DNA of 64,000 nucleotides from Roseateles amylovorans (GCF_025398155.2 NZ_CP104562.2:1240001-1304000), one strand, 5' to 3'; shown: positions 24,435 through 34,963, counted from the first letter of the stretch. Numbers and translations are program-made. The notes: a model not told the origin generated them from the letters alone.

Positions 24435-26429
24435 TCAGCGTTCCTGTTCGAGATCCTGCATGAGTGTGCCGATGGCGCGCTGCAGCAGCGGTTCGGGCTC
24501 CAGCGCGGCCATCAGGCCGTTGGACACCAGTTGCTCCAGCGCGCCACGGGTGAGCGAATGACGCTCCTCGTGCACCTGGCCAACAAACAGGAACAACTGT
24601 CGGCTGTCGCTGATCCAGGCCACCTGGGCGGTGAGCCACTCGCTTTGCACGAACAGATGGAACCAGCCGCCGATCTGCACCCCGGCAATCCAGTCCTGCA
24701 TCGCCACGTGTGCATCCGGCGACCGGTCTTCGCTGAACAGCCCGACCGGCACGGTCGGCAACTGGCCGCGGTCCACCTGTTCATGCGCCCAGCGCGACGG
24801 CAACTGGGATTCGCGCTCGGCCAGCAATTGCGCCAGCACTTCCTCTGGCGTGAGCGGCGCGCGACGCAGGGCGCCAGGCATCGCCGCGCCTTCTTCCAGC
24901 GCCGGCAGGCCGCGCAGGACACGGCCGTGCTGGCGCATCAGCTCGTCCATGAAGGCCTGCCGCTGCATCGGCGGCAGGGCGATGCTGTCCATGCCGCGTT
25001 CCAGCATGGTGACCAGCGCGGGCAGCCGCATGCGCAGCCCTTGTCGCGCCGGTTCGTCGATATGGACCTGGACGCTGTGCAGCAGCCCGTCGACCAGGTC
25101 GATGTAGCCCATGGCCTCGGGTGAATCGCGGCCGGACTGGACCATCGCCTGGGCGATGACCTCCACCCACGGACCCAGCAGGAAACGCCGCATCAGCTTG
25201 CCGGCATGGGCATCGTCCAATTGGTGCTGCAACTGCTCGCGCAGCAGCCGCTTCCATTCCTGACGCTGCTGTTCGCGATCCATCCGCTCCAGGGCGCCCG
25301 CGCTGCCCTGGCCGCGCTGCTCGGCCTGGGCACGGATGTGCAGGTCGACCTCGGTCAGTGCTTGCTGGAACTGGCTGGCTGCCGGGTGTTCGCTGGTGAG
25401 CAGCGGCTGGATGACGCGGTCCAGGAAGTGGAGGAAATCGCGCAGGCCGGCGTCGTCGCCGGTGCGGAAGCCGGCGCCATGGGCAGCGATGCGGTTCAGC
25501 AGTTGCCAGGTCGGATGGTCCTGGCGACGCAGCAGGGTGACGTCGTTGCGGGACAGCCGGACGATCGCCACCTGCAGCCGGCCCATCAGCACCTTGAGCT
25601 GTGGTTGGAGTCGATCGTCGGCCAGGATCTGGTCGTACAGGCGGGAAAGCAGGTCGCCGCTGCCACCGACGCCCGGTCCCAGCCGCGGGCTGCCCAGGGG
25701 CTCGCCCAGCCCGGCCGGGCGGGTGACGGCGTCGAGCTTGAGCGCGACCTCATCCAGCGTGGTGTTCTGGGCATGGCTGGCGGCCTTGAACTGCCGCATC
25801 CGCAGGTCGGACTCCTTCAGCGCCGAACCGTGGCTCTCCAGCATGCCGCTGAGCTGGGCCTCGCGCAGTTCCCGGCACAGCAGCGAGAAGATCGGTTGCA
25901 GGTTGCGCGCCAGCGGATGGGCGGCGATGCGCATCACCGCGTAGCGGCCCTCGGCGTCCAGATCCGCGCCTTCCAAGGCACGGGCCAGGGCATGGGCAAA
26001 GATCGCTGCGCGCAACGGGTTGTCGTTCTTCAGCGGACGGGCGATGCCGCGAAGGGCGGCAAAGAAGTTGCCGAGCTGATGCAACTCCGCCCGGCTTTGC
26101 TCTTCAATGGCCGAGATCACGCTGGCGATGGCCACATCCTTGAGCGCCTGACTCTCGTCGACCAGACTCAGCATGTCGGGGCTGCCGGCACGGCGGTCGC
26201 GATGCAGCGGATCGCCGCCGTCGCGCGAGACACGCAGCAGCAGGTTCAGGGAGCCTTCGAGGTCGGGACCGAACTGGGCTCGCCGCTTCGACCAGCCGGC
26301 CAGCAAGGCATGGTGTTCCAGACGGCTCTTGAGCTCGTCCTGGATGCCGTTGAACACCGCATGGGCCAGGGTGGGCACATGGGCCAGGGTCTCGTCGACC
26401 AGGGATTGAAGCGTAGGCGCTTGATGCAT
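24435..26429 (-). CDS. DUF1631 family protein
   Basis: A 664-residue, largely helical cytoplasmic protein matching DUF1631. Its N-terminal part (LQSLVDETLAHVP, LLLRVSRDGGDP, DMLSLVDESQALKDVAI) and C-terminal region (GGWFHLFVQSEWLTAQVAWIS followed by LFLFVG) are typical. The C-terminal segment resembles PilZ-like regions seen in this family, but I cannot place key residues with confidence. The function is unknown. I chose ATG 26429 over the TTG at 26441. The patatin gene starts 6 bp after its stop. The promoter must lie in the 215-bp gap to groEL. Confidence 0.85.
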   Translation of the reverse strand: MHQAPTLQSLVDETLAHVPTLAHAVFNGIQDELKSRLEHHALLAGWSKRRAQFGPDLEGSLNLLLRVSRDGGDPLHRDRRAGSPDMLSLVDESQALKDVAIASVISAIEEQSRAELHQLGNFFAALRGIARPLKNDNPLRAAIFAHALARALEGADLDAEGRYAVMRIAAHPLARNLQPIFSLLCRELREAQLSGMLESHGSALKESDLRMRQFKAASHAQNTTLDEVALKLDAVTRPAGLGEPLGSPRLGPGVGGSGDLLSRLYDQILADDRLQPQLKVLMGRLQVAIVRLSRNDVTLLRRQDHPTWQLLNRIAAHGAGFRTGDDAGLRDFLHFLDRVIQPLLTSEHPAASQFQQALTEVDLHIRAQAEQRGQGSAGALERMDREQQRQEWKRLLREQLQHQLDDAHAGKLMRRFLLGPWVEVIAQAMVQSGRDSPEAMGYIDLVDGLLHSVQVHIDEPARQGLRMRLPALVTMLERGMDSIALPPMQRQAFMDELMRQHGRVLRGLPALEEGAAMPGALRRAPLTPEEVLAQLLAERESQLPSRWAHEQVDRGQLPTVPVGLFSEDRSPDAHVAMQDWIAGVQIGGWFHLFVQSEWLTAQVAWISDSRQLFLFVGQVHEERHSLTRGALEQLVSNGLMAALEPEPLLQRAIGTLMQDLEQER

Positions 26430-26558
26430 CTTGAGATTCAATTTACGCCTGCATTATGTGCGTCCCTGGATGCGGCGGCACCCCCGCCCCGGTGGGTGGA
26501 GCCCACCGCGAACAGGGTGGAGGTCTGCCGAGGGCGCGAAGTCGGTCGCGGGACAACG

Positions 26559-26585
26559 AAAAAGGGGCCGCTTTCGCGGCCCCTT
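26559..26585 (-). terminator. Rho-independent terminator of groESL
   Basis: AAGGGGCCGC (26562-26571) and GCGGCCCCTT (26576-26585) form a perfect 10-bp stem on a TTTC loop. On the minus strand, the direction of groEL, it is followed by a run of five T. It lies 60 bp after the groEL stop. Confidence 0.88.
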
Positions 26586-26644
26586 CATGTCTCATGTCGA
26601 GGGCTGTGGAGCACTGGAGCGCGCTCTTCAGCCCCGGCGCGACA

Positions 26645-28282
<1,638 letters not shown>

Positions 28283-28464
28283 ATTGAATTCTCCGAATCA
28301 GTATTGGGTAGTTCAGCCCCACCCGACCTCACGCGCACTGGGCGTGAGGTCCGGTGTGGCGAGCGGTTCGCCGACCGGGCGCAACGCGCTGGGTGACGCG
28401 ATCGACCCGAAGGTCGCCCTGTTCACCCGCGCTGCCCGACGACGCGGCCAACCGCGCTGTCGCC

Positions 28465-28755
28465 TTACTTGGCGATCACGGCGAAGAGGTCTTCTTCGCG
28501 CATGACGAGCAGTTCTTCGCCGTCGACCTTGACCGACTGGCCGCTGTACTTGCCGAACAGGACGCGATCGCCCACGGCGACGTTCAGGGCAATGAACTCA
28601 CCCTTGTCATTGCGCTTGCCCGGGCCGACGGCCAGCACTTCACCCTGGTCGGGCTTTTCGGCGGCGTTGTCGGGGATGACGATGCCGGAGGCCGTCTTGG
28701 TTTCGTTTTCCAGGCGCTTGACGATCACGCGATCGTGAAGAGGACGCAGTTTCAT
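28465..28755 (-). CDS. groES: GroES co-chaperonin
   Basis: A 96-residue co-chaperonin forming the heptameric lid of GroEL. The sequence starts MKLRPLHDRVIVKRLE, has the mobile loop ENETKTASGIVIPDNA and the GEVLAVGPG turn. AAGGAGA precedes the ATG. It is the first gene of the groESL operon. The 5' leader is about 150 nt and starts near the CIRCE element. Confidence 0.99.
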   Translation of the reverse strand: MKLRPLHDRVIVKRLENETKTASGIVIPDNAAEKPDQGEVLAVGPGKRNDKGEFIALNVAVGDRVLFGKYSGQSVKVDGEELLVMREEDLFAVIAK

Positions 28756-28878
28756 CTGATCTCCTTGACTCTGTCGGACTTGATTCCTGGGCCCGCAGGG
28801 CAGTCATGCATGCCAGGCATGCATCGGCACCGCCGACCCATCACAAGAAATTGGCCCCGAGACCGAAGTCCGGGGCTG

Positions 28879-28905
28879 TTAGCACTCAACGATTGCGAGT
28901 GCTAG
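28879..28905 (-). promoter_or_regulatory. CIRCE operator (HrcA binding site)
   Basis: The inverted repeat TTAGCACTC (28879-28887), 9-bp spacer, GAGTGCTAG (28897-28905) matches the CIRCE consensus at all but the last base. It sits at the expected transcription start, just downstream of the -10, so HrcA binding would repress groESL until heat shock. Confidence 0.95.
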
Positions 28906-28914
28906 CAGCAACGG

Positions 28915-28942
28915 ATTATAGGGACGGCTTGTGACGTTTCAA
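28915..28942 (-). promoter_or_regulatory. groESL promoter, sigma70/sigma32 hybrid
   Basis: On the minus strand TTGAAA (28942-28937) and TATAAT (28920-28915) are 16 bp apart, a near-consensus sigma70 promoter. The same bases read CTTGAAA and CCCTATAAT with a 13-bp gap, close to the sigma32 consensus. Dual control by HrcA and the heat-shock sigma factor is therefore likely. Confidence 0.8.
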
Positions 28943-28964
28943 GGGTGGGGACCTGTTTTGACCC

Positions 28965-29321
28965 TCAGGTCGCATCGACCTTGAAGTCATCCCGGGCGCG
29001 GCCCTGGGCTTCGTAGTCGGACAGCCAGCGGGCCGGGCGACCGCGGCCGCTCCAGGTATTGGCCGGATTGGCCGGGTCCCGGTAGAGCACCGGGGCCGTG
29101 CCGTTGCGCTTGTCGGCGGCGTTGCGGCGGGGGGCCGCATACGGCTGCAGGGCTTCGATGGCTTCTTCCACCGAGAAGCCGGCGGCCTGGATCTTCTTGA
29201 TGTAGCCGTCGGCGATGACCTTCAGCTCTTCGGATCGCTTGTCTTCGATCTGCTGTTCCAACTGCCTGCTGAGCGCGACGAGTTCGGCGTAGGAAAGCTT
29301 GGAGACATCAATATTGCTCAT
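28965..29321 (-). CDS. H-NS family nucleoid protein
   Basis: A 118-residue DNA-binding protein. The N-terminal half (SYAELVALSRQLEQQIEDKRSE) is a coiled-coil oligomerisation helix. The C-terminal half has the TWSGRGRPARWL motif with the GRGRP AT-hook-like loop used by H-NS proteins to bind the minor groove of AT-rich DNA. The start is ATG 29321; the frame runs on to 29366 without a better ribosome site. H-NS proteins silence horizontally acquired and AT-rich genes. It is transcribed toward the groESL promoter. Confidence 0.92.
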   Translation of the reverse strand: MSNIDVSKLSYAELVALSRQLEQQIEDKRSEELKVIADGYIKKIQAAGFSVEEAIEALQPYAAPRRNAADKRNGTAPVLYRDPANPANTWSGRGRPARWLSDYEAQGRARDDFKVDAT

Positions 29322-29554
29322 GGACTCGTTCGTGGAGGGGCAGTGAAGCCCGGATCCTAGTCTCAAAACGAGCGGATCCTCGCCAGATCGACGTCTTCAT
29401 GCAGGCCGAGGTTTGACGCCAGCCCAGCAACGCGCCCCGGTCGGTGGATGGAGAAAGTCGACAGTTCAGCGTGGCCATGCAGCCTGTGACGGTGTCCGAC
29501 CTGTTGTTTTTCGGCTCAGGCCGACCGCGCCCGATGCGGGACCGCGCTGCCGTT

Positions 29555-29935
29555 TCAGCGTGCTGCCGGCAGCTTTTCAGCCGCCACGCGCAGCAGATTG
29601 CGCAGGGCATCCGTCGAGACGGGTTTCTCGAACGCCGCATCGAAGAGCTGCGGATAGCGCCGTTCCAGGTCCATCAGACCGCCGCATCCGCTCATGGCGG
29701 CCAGCATCAGGGTGTCGCCGCGCCGCTGTCGAAGCTCCTGGGCCAGATGGGCGCCCTGGGTGGCGGTCTTGTACACATCGGTGATCACGACATGCGGAAG
29801 GAACACTTCCTCCACCAGCGCGCCATCTTTGGCGCTGTGGCAGGTTCGGGCTTCCCAGCCCCAGGTCTCCGCCAGCGCGGCCACGGCGTCGGCGAGGTCG
29901 ACGTTGTCGTCGACCACCAGCAAGCGATGGTGCAT
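29555..29935 (-). CDS. Stand-alone response-regulator receiver domain
   Basis: A 126-residue CheY-like protein. The acidic pair is in LLVVDDNVDLADAV (Asp 9 and 10), the phosphoacceptor Asp is in HVVITDVYK, and the conserved Lys is in FEKPVS near the end. There is no output domain, so it probably acts by protein contact or as a phosphate relay. No histidine kinase is adjacent, and its partner is unknown. The start is ATG 29935, with no strong ribosome site. Confidence 0.85.
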   Translation of the reverse strand: MHHRLLVVDDNVDLADAVAALAETWGWEARTCHSAKDGALVEEVFLPHVVITDVYKTATQGAHLAQELRQRRGDTLMLAAMSGCGGLMDLERRYPQLFDAAFEKPVSTDALRNLLRVAAEKLPAAR

Positions 29936-30152
29936 CCCGAGGCCTTCTTTGCTTCTTGTAGAGGGCTCGCATCAGGCGCCCTTGGGCGCCGGGCGTCAAC
30001 CCCGCGTTGCGCAGATCCTGACGAATGACGACATGTGCGCTCCTCGCTTGACTTCCTGTGGACAGTCAGGAAGCGATCCGCATCGCCAATGCGGACAGGG
30101 ACCGCAATGCCTGCGGCCATGGGCGTGCAGGGCGGTCGCTGGCCGCGGTCGC

Positions 30153-30383
30153 TCAGGCTTTCGCGGTGTCTGCGCGTTCACGCAGCTTGGTCATTTCCTG
30201 CAGGCAGATGTTTTCGCCGACGGTGGTCAGGCGCAGGCCGCCGCCGTTCCACTCCAGCCAGTCGAGCTGGACGTAGTCATCGATGTAGGTCTCGTCGATG
30301 TCGCAGGCGCGGCGGCGATACAACGCGTCCACCGACGCTTGAAGGGACAGGCGCAGCGTCTCGAGGCTGTTGCGGGTTCGCAT
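30153..30383 (-). CDS. Small hypothetical protein (76 aa)
   Basis: An unrecognised small protein starting MRTRNSLETLRLSLQASVDAL, with a charged helical N-half, an acidic DIDETYIDDYVQLDWLEW segment and a C-terminal helix. ATG 30383 is preceded by AAGGAG at good spacing, which supports translation. No membrane segment or Cys pair is present. The size and composition recall small basic/acidic orphan proteins near nucleoid genes, but no function can be assigned. Confidence 0.6.
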   Translation of the reverse strand: MRTRNSLETLRLSLQASVDALYRRRACDIDETYIDDYVQLDWLEWNGGGLRLTTVGENICLQEMTKLRERADTAKA

Positions 30384-30632
30384 GGGAGGGGCTCCTTGCG
30401 TTCCGCGCGGCGACATGCCACGCGAGCAGATGCGCCAAGCGATCAATCAAGAGCGGAGACTTCGCTGCCACATCGTCGGGGAGACGGAGACAGGCGCTTC
30501 GGAATGACAACCTCACGGGTCTACGCACCGATCCTACGCTGATCGCCCGCACACGCCCGATGTATTTCGGCGGCAGGGGCATCGGGACGCTCAGGTCGGG
30601 GGGCCAGGCCCCATCCCCCTCAGGGACCGGGT

Positions 30633-32519
30633 TCAGCGCACCACAAACCCCAGATTGGCCGAGACATAGCTGATCGGCATGAACACCCCGCCGCCGACAT
30701 ACTGAAGTTGCAAGGCGTCCTGCTGACCGCCGGACAACGAGCCGGCCGTGCCCAGGGTGGTGGACGAGCGTCGGGAGCCCGTCTGAATCGCGGCGCCGGC
30801 ATTGCCGGCCACCAGATTCATGCCATCGGCGCTGCTGGCCACGGCGATCCACTGTCCAATGTCTCCGGTCCCACGCCAGGTCACGCCGTTGTCGGTCGAT
30901 TCGTACAGTGACCCGCCACTCGTGGCGGCCACGACGAAGCGGCCGTCGGACGACGACGTGATGCCCCGCCAGGTTCGATTCGCAGCCTGGGATTCCCAGG
31001 TGGTTCCGAAATCGTTGGACACCCAGATCGCGCCGGTATCGACGGTCGCATACAGCCGTTTGCCGTCTGCCGTGGCGGCCAATGCCCACCAGTATTGGGT
31101 GGTGGCGCGGGCGGTCCAGGTGACGCCGGCATCGGTGGACACATAAAGGCGGTCGCCATTGGTGCCGGCCACCAGCACCTGGCCATCGGCGGACGAGGTC
31201 ATTGCACGCCAAGCGCGGTTGGCCTCGCGCGGGGTCCAGGTGGCGCCGCTGTCGGTCGAGGTCCAGATCTGGCCGAGGTAGGCGGCGGCCACCAGATGGG
31301 TGCCGTCCGTCGAACTGGCCACGGCACTCCAGCCCCGGGACGTGCCGTCGGTGACCCAGTTCAGCCCGCCATCGGTGGAGGTGTAGATCGAGCCGCCATT
31401 GGCCACGGCCACCAGCTTGAGGCCGTTGCTGGACGAGGCCACCGCACTCCACGGCGGGCCGGCGACCCGCGCGATCCAGCTCACGCCACCATCGGTGGAG
31501 GTGTAGAGCGTGGTGGTGGAGGCGGCCAGCAGCCGCAGCCCATCAGCGGACGACGCCACGGCGACCCAGTTGTCGGTCAGCGCCTGCGGCGTCCAATGCA
31601 GCTCCAGGCCGCCGGGCAGGCCGCGGGTCGTGATGCGCTGGCCCGCGTTCTGGGCGATGGTCCAGCCGCCGCTTCCCACGCCGCTCACCTTGATCCAATC
31701 GCCGATGGCCGGCGCAGTGGGCAAGGTGATGACGACATTGGTGCTGGCATTGGCCAGGTAGCCGGTGTTGACCTCGCCCTGGGCGGCGGCGCCGGTGACC
31801 TCCACCCATCGTGTGTCCGCGGGAGCGGCGCTGCAGAGATAGGCCGTGGCGGTCACTTCGCCGGCCTCCAGCACCTGGTTGCCATTGAGGTCGATGCCCG
31901 AGGACACGCGTTGGCCACCGTAGGTGCAGTTGGCGCCGGCCGCCTCGACGGCCAGGGCGATCAGGCTGTCATGGCCCGCCGATCCGACCGCGCCTGTGGC
32001 ACCGGTCGCGCCGGTGGCTCCGGGGGCACCGTTGCAGACATAGGCGGTGGTCGTCACTTCGGCATCGGCCAGGACGCCGTCCCGATCCAGGTCCAGACCG
32101 CCCAGCACCTGCGAACCCCCTTGAGTGCAATGGCTGCCGGCGGGTTCGGCGCGCAGTCGAACGAGCGTGGCCGCGCCTGGAGCGCCCGATGATCCGTTCG
32201 CACCATTGGCGCCCGCCGCGCCGTTGCAGACGTACTGTGTGCTGCTGACCTCGGCATCGGACAACGCGCCGCTGCGATCAAGGTCCAACCCCGCATCCAC
32301 CCGCACGCCGCCGGAGGGACAGGCCGTGCCGGGCCCTTGAGCGGCGACACGCACCAAGGCCGCAGTGCCGGAGGCCACCGGCGGGGGATCGTCCAGGCCC
32401 ACCGCGTCCGATCCGCCACCGCATCCCACCAGCAACGACATCAGTCCGATGACCAGGGCCCCTGTCGAGCGCGACAGGCGTGGAAATACGGCCGGGTGGC
32501 CAGTGAACGGAAGCGACAT
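30633..32519 (-). CDS. Secreted lipoprotein with Asp-box beta-propeller
   Basis: A 628-residue surface or periplasmic lipoprotein (lipobox LVGC, Cys33). Residues about 50-225 hold three copies of a Cys-containing unit of the form GGxxVxxGxDxDxxGxLxDAEV followed by YVCNG, resembling repeats annotated DUF7151, with short collagen-like Gly-X-X runs (GATGATGATGAVG) between units. After a spacer, residues about 340-590 contain about seven Asp-box (BNR) repeats of the S-T-D-x-G-x-x-W type, forming a sialidase-like beta-propeller. No catalytic residues of a sialidase are evident. It may bind glycans or adhere to surfaces. I chose ATG 32519. The gene is divergent from the DUF4874/DUF4832 gene with a shared inverted repeat between them. 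Confidence 0.82.
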   Translation of the reverse strand: MSLPFTGHPAVFPRLSRSTGALVIGLMSLLVGCGGGSDAVGLDDPPPVASGTAALVRVAAQGPGTACPSGGVRVDAGLDLDRSGALSDAEVSSTQYVCNGAAGANGANGSSGAPGAATLVRLRAEPAGSHCTQGGSQVLGGLDLDRDGVLADAEVTTTAYVCNGAPGATGATGATGAVGSAGHDSLIALAVEAAGANCTYGGQRVSSGIDLNGNQVLEAGEVTATAYLCSAAPADTRWVEVTGAAAQGEVNTGYLANASTNVVITLPTAPAIGDWIKVSGVGSGGWTIAQNAGQRITTRGLPGGLELHWTPQALTDNWVAVASSADGLRLLAASTTTLYTSTDGGVSWIARVAGPPWSAVASSSNGLKLVAVANGGSIYTSTDGGLNWVTDGTSRGWSAVASSTDGTHLVAAAYLGQIWTSTDSGATWTPREANRAWRAMTSSADGQVLVAGTNGDRLYVSTDAGVTWTARATTQYWWALAATADGKRLYATVDTGAIWVSNDFGTTWESQAANRTWRGITSSSDGRFVVAATSGGSLYESTDNGVTWRGTGDIGQWIAVASSADGMNLVAGNAGAAIQTGSRRSSTTLGTAGSLSGGQQDALQLQYVGGGVFMPISYVSANLGFVVR

Positions 32520-32549
32520 GGCGGGTACGGAGGAAATGATCTCGAATCT

Positions 32550-32580
32550 TGAACGAAGCGTCGCCAAACTGCATCGTTCA
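32550..32580. promoter_or_regulatory. Inverted repeat in divergent promoter region
   Basis: TGAACGA (32550-32556) and TCGTTCA (32574-32580) form a perfect 7-bp inverted repeat with a 17-bp spacer, 31 bp upstream of the Asp-box lipoprotein start and 190 bp upstream of the divergent lipoprotein gene. The arrangement is that of a dimeric regulator site. Confidence 0.45.
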
Positions 32581-32769
32581 TTTCGCGTGCGGCGCAACGA
32601 TAGGGGCAAAAGATGGCGGCCCGCGCGACACCGCCCCCCGCAAATCGGGGGCAGGCGTCGCCTCAGCGATGGCGAAGGTCAACCCAGGCCGCCCAGGCTC
32701 CCCATACCCAACATTTGCTCACGTTTTGGACTCGCTCGTTCACTGACGCACCACGCTCGCGGTGGCAGC

Positions 32770-34446
32770 ATGCGCGGTCGTTTTGTATCGACCCTGCCCA
32801 GGGCGCGCCGCGTCTCCATGACTTCCCGTTCTTCGTCGCCGCTGGCGCTTCCTTCGATTTTTCCGAGTTCCGCCGCGATCCGCGCCTGGCGGCATGGTTT
32901 GGCACTGTCCGTGTTCGCCGCGCTGGTGGCGTGTGGCGGAGGCGGCTCGGGCGCGTCCAGCGACAGTGGCCCGAGCGCCTCAGATCCTTCCGCCAGCACA
33001 CCCACCACGGGCATTGGGACGGGGACAGGCTCTGGTTCTGGATCCGGCTCCGGCACAGGCACAGGCACAGGCACAGGCACTGGCACTGGCACCGGCGGGA
33101 CCACACCGACCGACCCGGCCACCCCGGTCCGCACCACGAGCTTCACGGCGACGGATGTCGAGCTCCCCAACCCGGAGCGTGGCTTCTTCCGCTGGGCCTG
33201 GACCAAGCTGGATGCGCTCGCTGCGGCGGATGTGCAAGATGCCTATGCCAAGGGCTACCGTCTGCTCTACACGCCGCTGGACCTCTCCGCCTACCGCGAC
33301 CACGATCTGCCGGCCAGCCTGTTGACCCAGCTGGACACGGCCTTCGCGCGAGCGCGGGCCGGCGGCGTCAAGCTGGTGGTGCGGGCGGTCTACAACTATC
33401 CGGCCTCGGAAACCGACTACCAGAACGCCCAGGATGCGCCGCTGCCGCGCGTGCTGGGCCACATCGGCCAACTCAAGCCGGTGCTGCAGCGCAATGCGGA
33501 CGTCATTGCCTACATGCAGGCCGGTTTCATCGGGGCCTGGGGCGAGTGGCATACCTCCTCCAACCAGTTGACCGCCACCGCCAGCCGCACCCAGATCCGC
33601 GACGCACTGCTGGATGCGGTGCCGACCAGCCGATTCATCCAGGTGCGCTATCCGCCGTATGTGATGGACTGGACGCCGACCCTGCCCAGCCTGCAGACGG
33701 CGCTGGCCGGCGGTTACCGCGTCGGTGTTCACAACGATTGCTTCCTGGCCAGCACGACCGACGTCGGCACCTTTGACGACAACGCCACCACACGGACCGC
33801 GCAGCGCGATTACGTCGATCGACTGGGTGATCTGGCCCCGTTCGGCGGCGAGACCTGCGACCCGGCGGATGAATCGTCACCCACGCCGCGCACCAGCTGT
33901 GCCGACATCCTGGCCGAGGGCGCCCGCTACAACCTCACCTATCTGAACGACGAGTACTTCCGGACCCTGTTCCATGACCGATGGGTGCAGGCGGGCTGCA
34001 TGCCCGAGGTCCAGCGCAAGATGGGCTATCGGCTGCAACTGGTGAAGGCCTCGCATCCGGAATCGGTGACCCGCGGGCAGACCTTGGCGCTGTCGGTCAC
34101 CGTGCGCAACACCGGCTGGGCCCGGGTGTTCAATCCGCGCGGTCTTCAGGTGCTGCTGCGTGACGCGACCACCGGCGCCGTGCGGCGGGTGGATGCCACC
34201 GGTGCGGATCCTCGCGCCTGGCTGCCCGGCGCGGACCAGGTGGCGACACTCAGCATCACCGTCCCGGCCGACCTGGCTGCGGGCAGCTATCAGTTGTGGC
34301 TCGGGCTGCCGGATGGCGACAGTCGCCTCGCCAGCGATGCGCGCTATGCGATCCGACTGGCCAATGCGGACGACACGACGCTGGGCCAGCGCTGGGACGC
34401 CACCCTGGGCGCCTTCGCGCTCGGGACCTCGGTGACCTTGAAGTGA
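32770..34446 (+). CDS. DUF4874/DUF4832 lipoprotein with Gly-Thr linker
   Basis: A 558-residue exported protein. The leader ends in LVACGGGG, a lipobox, then a Gly/Ser/Thr-only linker of alternating GT and GS pairs. The catalytic-like part starts LPNPERGFFRWAW, typical of DUF4874, with a (beta/alpha)-barrel look (YRLLYTPLDLSAY, VKLVVRAVYNYP, AGFIGAWGEWH). The C-terminal DUF4832 beta-sandwich covers about the last 150 residues. Conserved Glu/Trp residues in GAWGEWH suggest a glycoside-hydrolase-like site, but no activity is known to me. I chose ATG 32770; ATG 32818 is an alternative, closer to the hydrophobic leader. It stands in the secreted-protein block and is convergent with the DUF2845 gene. 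Confidence 0.83.
   Translation: MRGRFVSTLPRARRVSMTSRSSSPLALPSIFPSSAAIRAWRHGLALSVFAALVACGGGGSGASSDSGPSASDPSASTPTTGIGTGTGSGSGSGSGTGTGTGTGTGTGTGGTTPTDPATPVRTTSFTATDVELPNPERGFFRWAWTKLDALAAADVQDAYAKGYRLLYTPLDLSAYRDHDLPASLLTQLDTAFARARAGGVKLVVRAVYNYPASETDYQNAQDAPLPRVLGHIGQLKPVLQRNADVIAYMQAGFIGAWGEWHTSSNQLTATASRTQIRDALLDAVPTSRFIQVRYPPYVMDWTPTLPSLQTALAGGYRVGVHNDCFLASTTDVGTFDDNATTRTAQRDYVDRLGDLAPFGGETCDPADESSPTPRTSCADILAEGARYNLTYLNDEYFRTLFHDRWVQAGCMPEVQRKMGYRLQLVKASHPESVTRGQTLALSVTVRNTGWARVFNPRGLQVLLRDATTGAVRRVDATGADPRAWLPGADQVATLSITVPADLAAGSYQLWLGLPDGDSRLASDARYAIRLANADDTTLGQRWDATLGAFALGTSVTLK
33010..33098 (+). repeat. Hexanucleotide repeat encoding the Gly-Thr/Ser linker
   Basis: GGCACA and close variants (GGCACT, GGCTCC, GGGACA) repeat in frame about 14 times. 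Gain or loss of a unit changes linker length by two residues without shifting the frame. Confidence 0.75.
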
Positions 34447-34465
34447 GGTGACGACCGACGGCGCG

Positions 34466-34482
34466 CGGACCCGTCGGGTCCG
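34466..34482. terminator. Hairpin between convergent DUF4832 and DUF2845 genes
   Basis: CGGACCCG and CGGGTCCG form an 8-bp perfect palindrome around one central T in the 41-bp convergent gap. There is no T-tract on either strand. Confidence 0.4.
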
Positions 34483-34487
34483 CCGCC

Positions 34488-34847
34488 TCAGCGGCCCTGC
34501 TCGCCGAACCGGATCGAAATGATCCGGCCCTCGCGAATCTTCACCACCGCCGCCAGGTTGCCCGGCCCCCGGTCATACAACCATTCATCGGTCATCACGC
34601 AGCCGCTGTAGACCGGTTGCACCTGGCCATTGCGGCCGGGGTCGCCGGGCGTGTAGATGGGCACGCAGTAAGCGTCGGACAAGGTGGGTTGGCCGCAGGC
34701 ACGCAGCAGCGACAGCTTGGAATCGCCCTCCCGGACGCCGTTGTCGCTGCACCGCAGCGACTGCGCCTGCGCACTGGCACCGATCAGCAGCAAGGCGCCG
34801 AGGGCCACCCGCCGGGACAGTGCCAGGGGGCCGATTCTTGTTGTCAT
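34488..34847 (-). CDS. DUF2845 family secreted protein
   Basis: A 119-residue exported protein. A signal peptide (1-28, ending ASAQA) is followed by the DUF2845 pattern: LRCSDNGVREGDSKLSLLRACGQP near the start of the mature chain, then a Cys-containing middle and a DEWLYDRGPGNLAAVVKIREGRI segment. Four Cys residues could form two disulfides. The function of the family is unknown to me. The 283-bp upstream region carries a phased 11-bp repeat array at 34920-34960, a strong candidate for regulation. Confidence 0.82.
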   Translation of the reverse strand: MTTRIGPLALSRRVALGALLLIGASAQAQSLRCSDNGVREGDSKLSLLRACGQPTLSDAYCVPIYTPGDPGRNGQVQPVYSGCVMTDEWLYDRGPGNLAAVVKIREGRIISIRFGEQGR

Positions 34848-34919
34848 GACACGATCCTCCGCGATGGTCTGCCTGACCCAACGCGGGAATCGACCGCCCG
34901 GTTGACCTGGGCCGCCGAG

Positions 34920-34963
34920 GGACCGATGCGGGACCGTCTACGGACGGTCTATGGACCGTCGAA
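34920..34963. promoter_or_regulatory. Helically phased 11-bp repeat array
   Basis: GGACCGAT (34920), GGACCGTC (34931), GGACGGTC (34942) and GGACCGTC (34953) start exactly 11 bp apart. The third unit is the inverse complement of the core of the others (GACCGTC/GACGGTC). A further GGACCGAG is at 34987. All sites face the same side of the helix, 73-140 bp upstream of the DUF2845 start. Confidence 0.6.
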
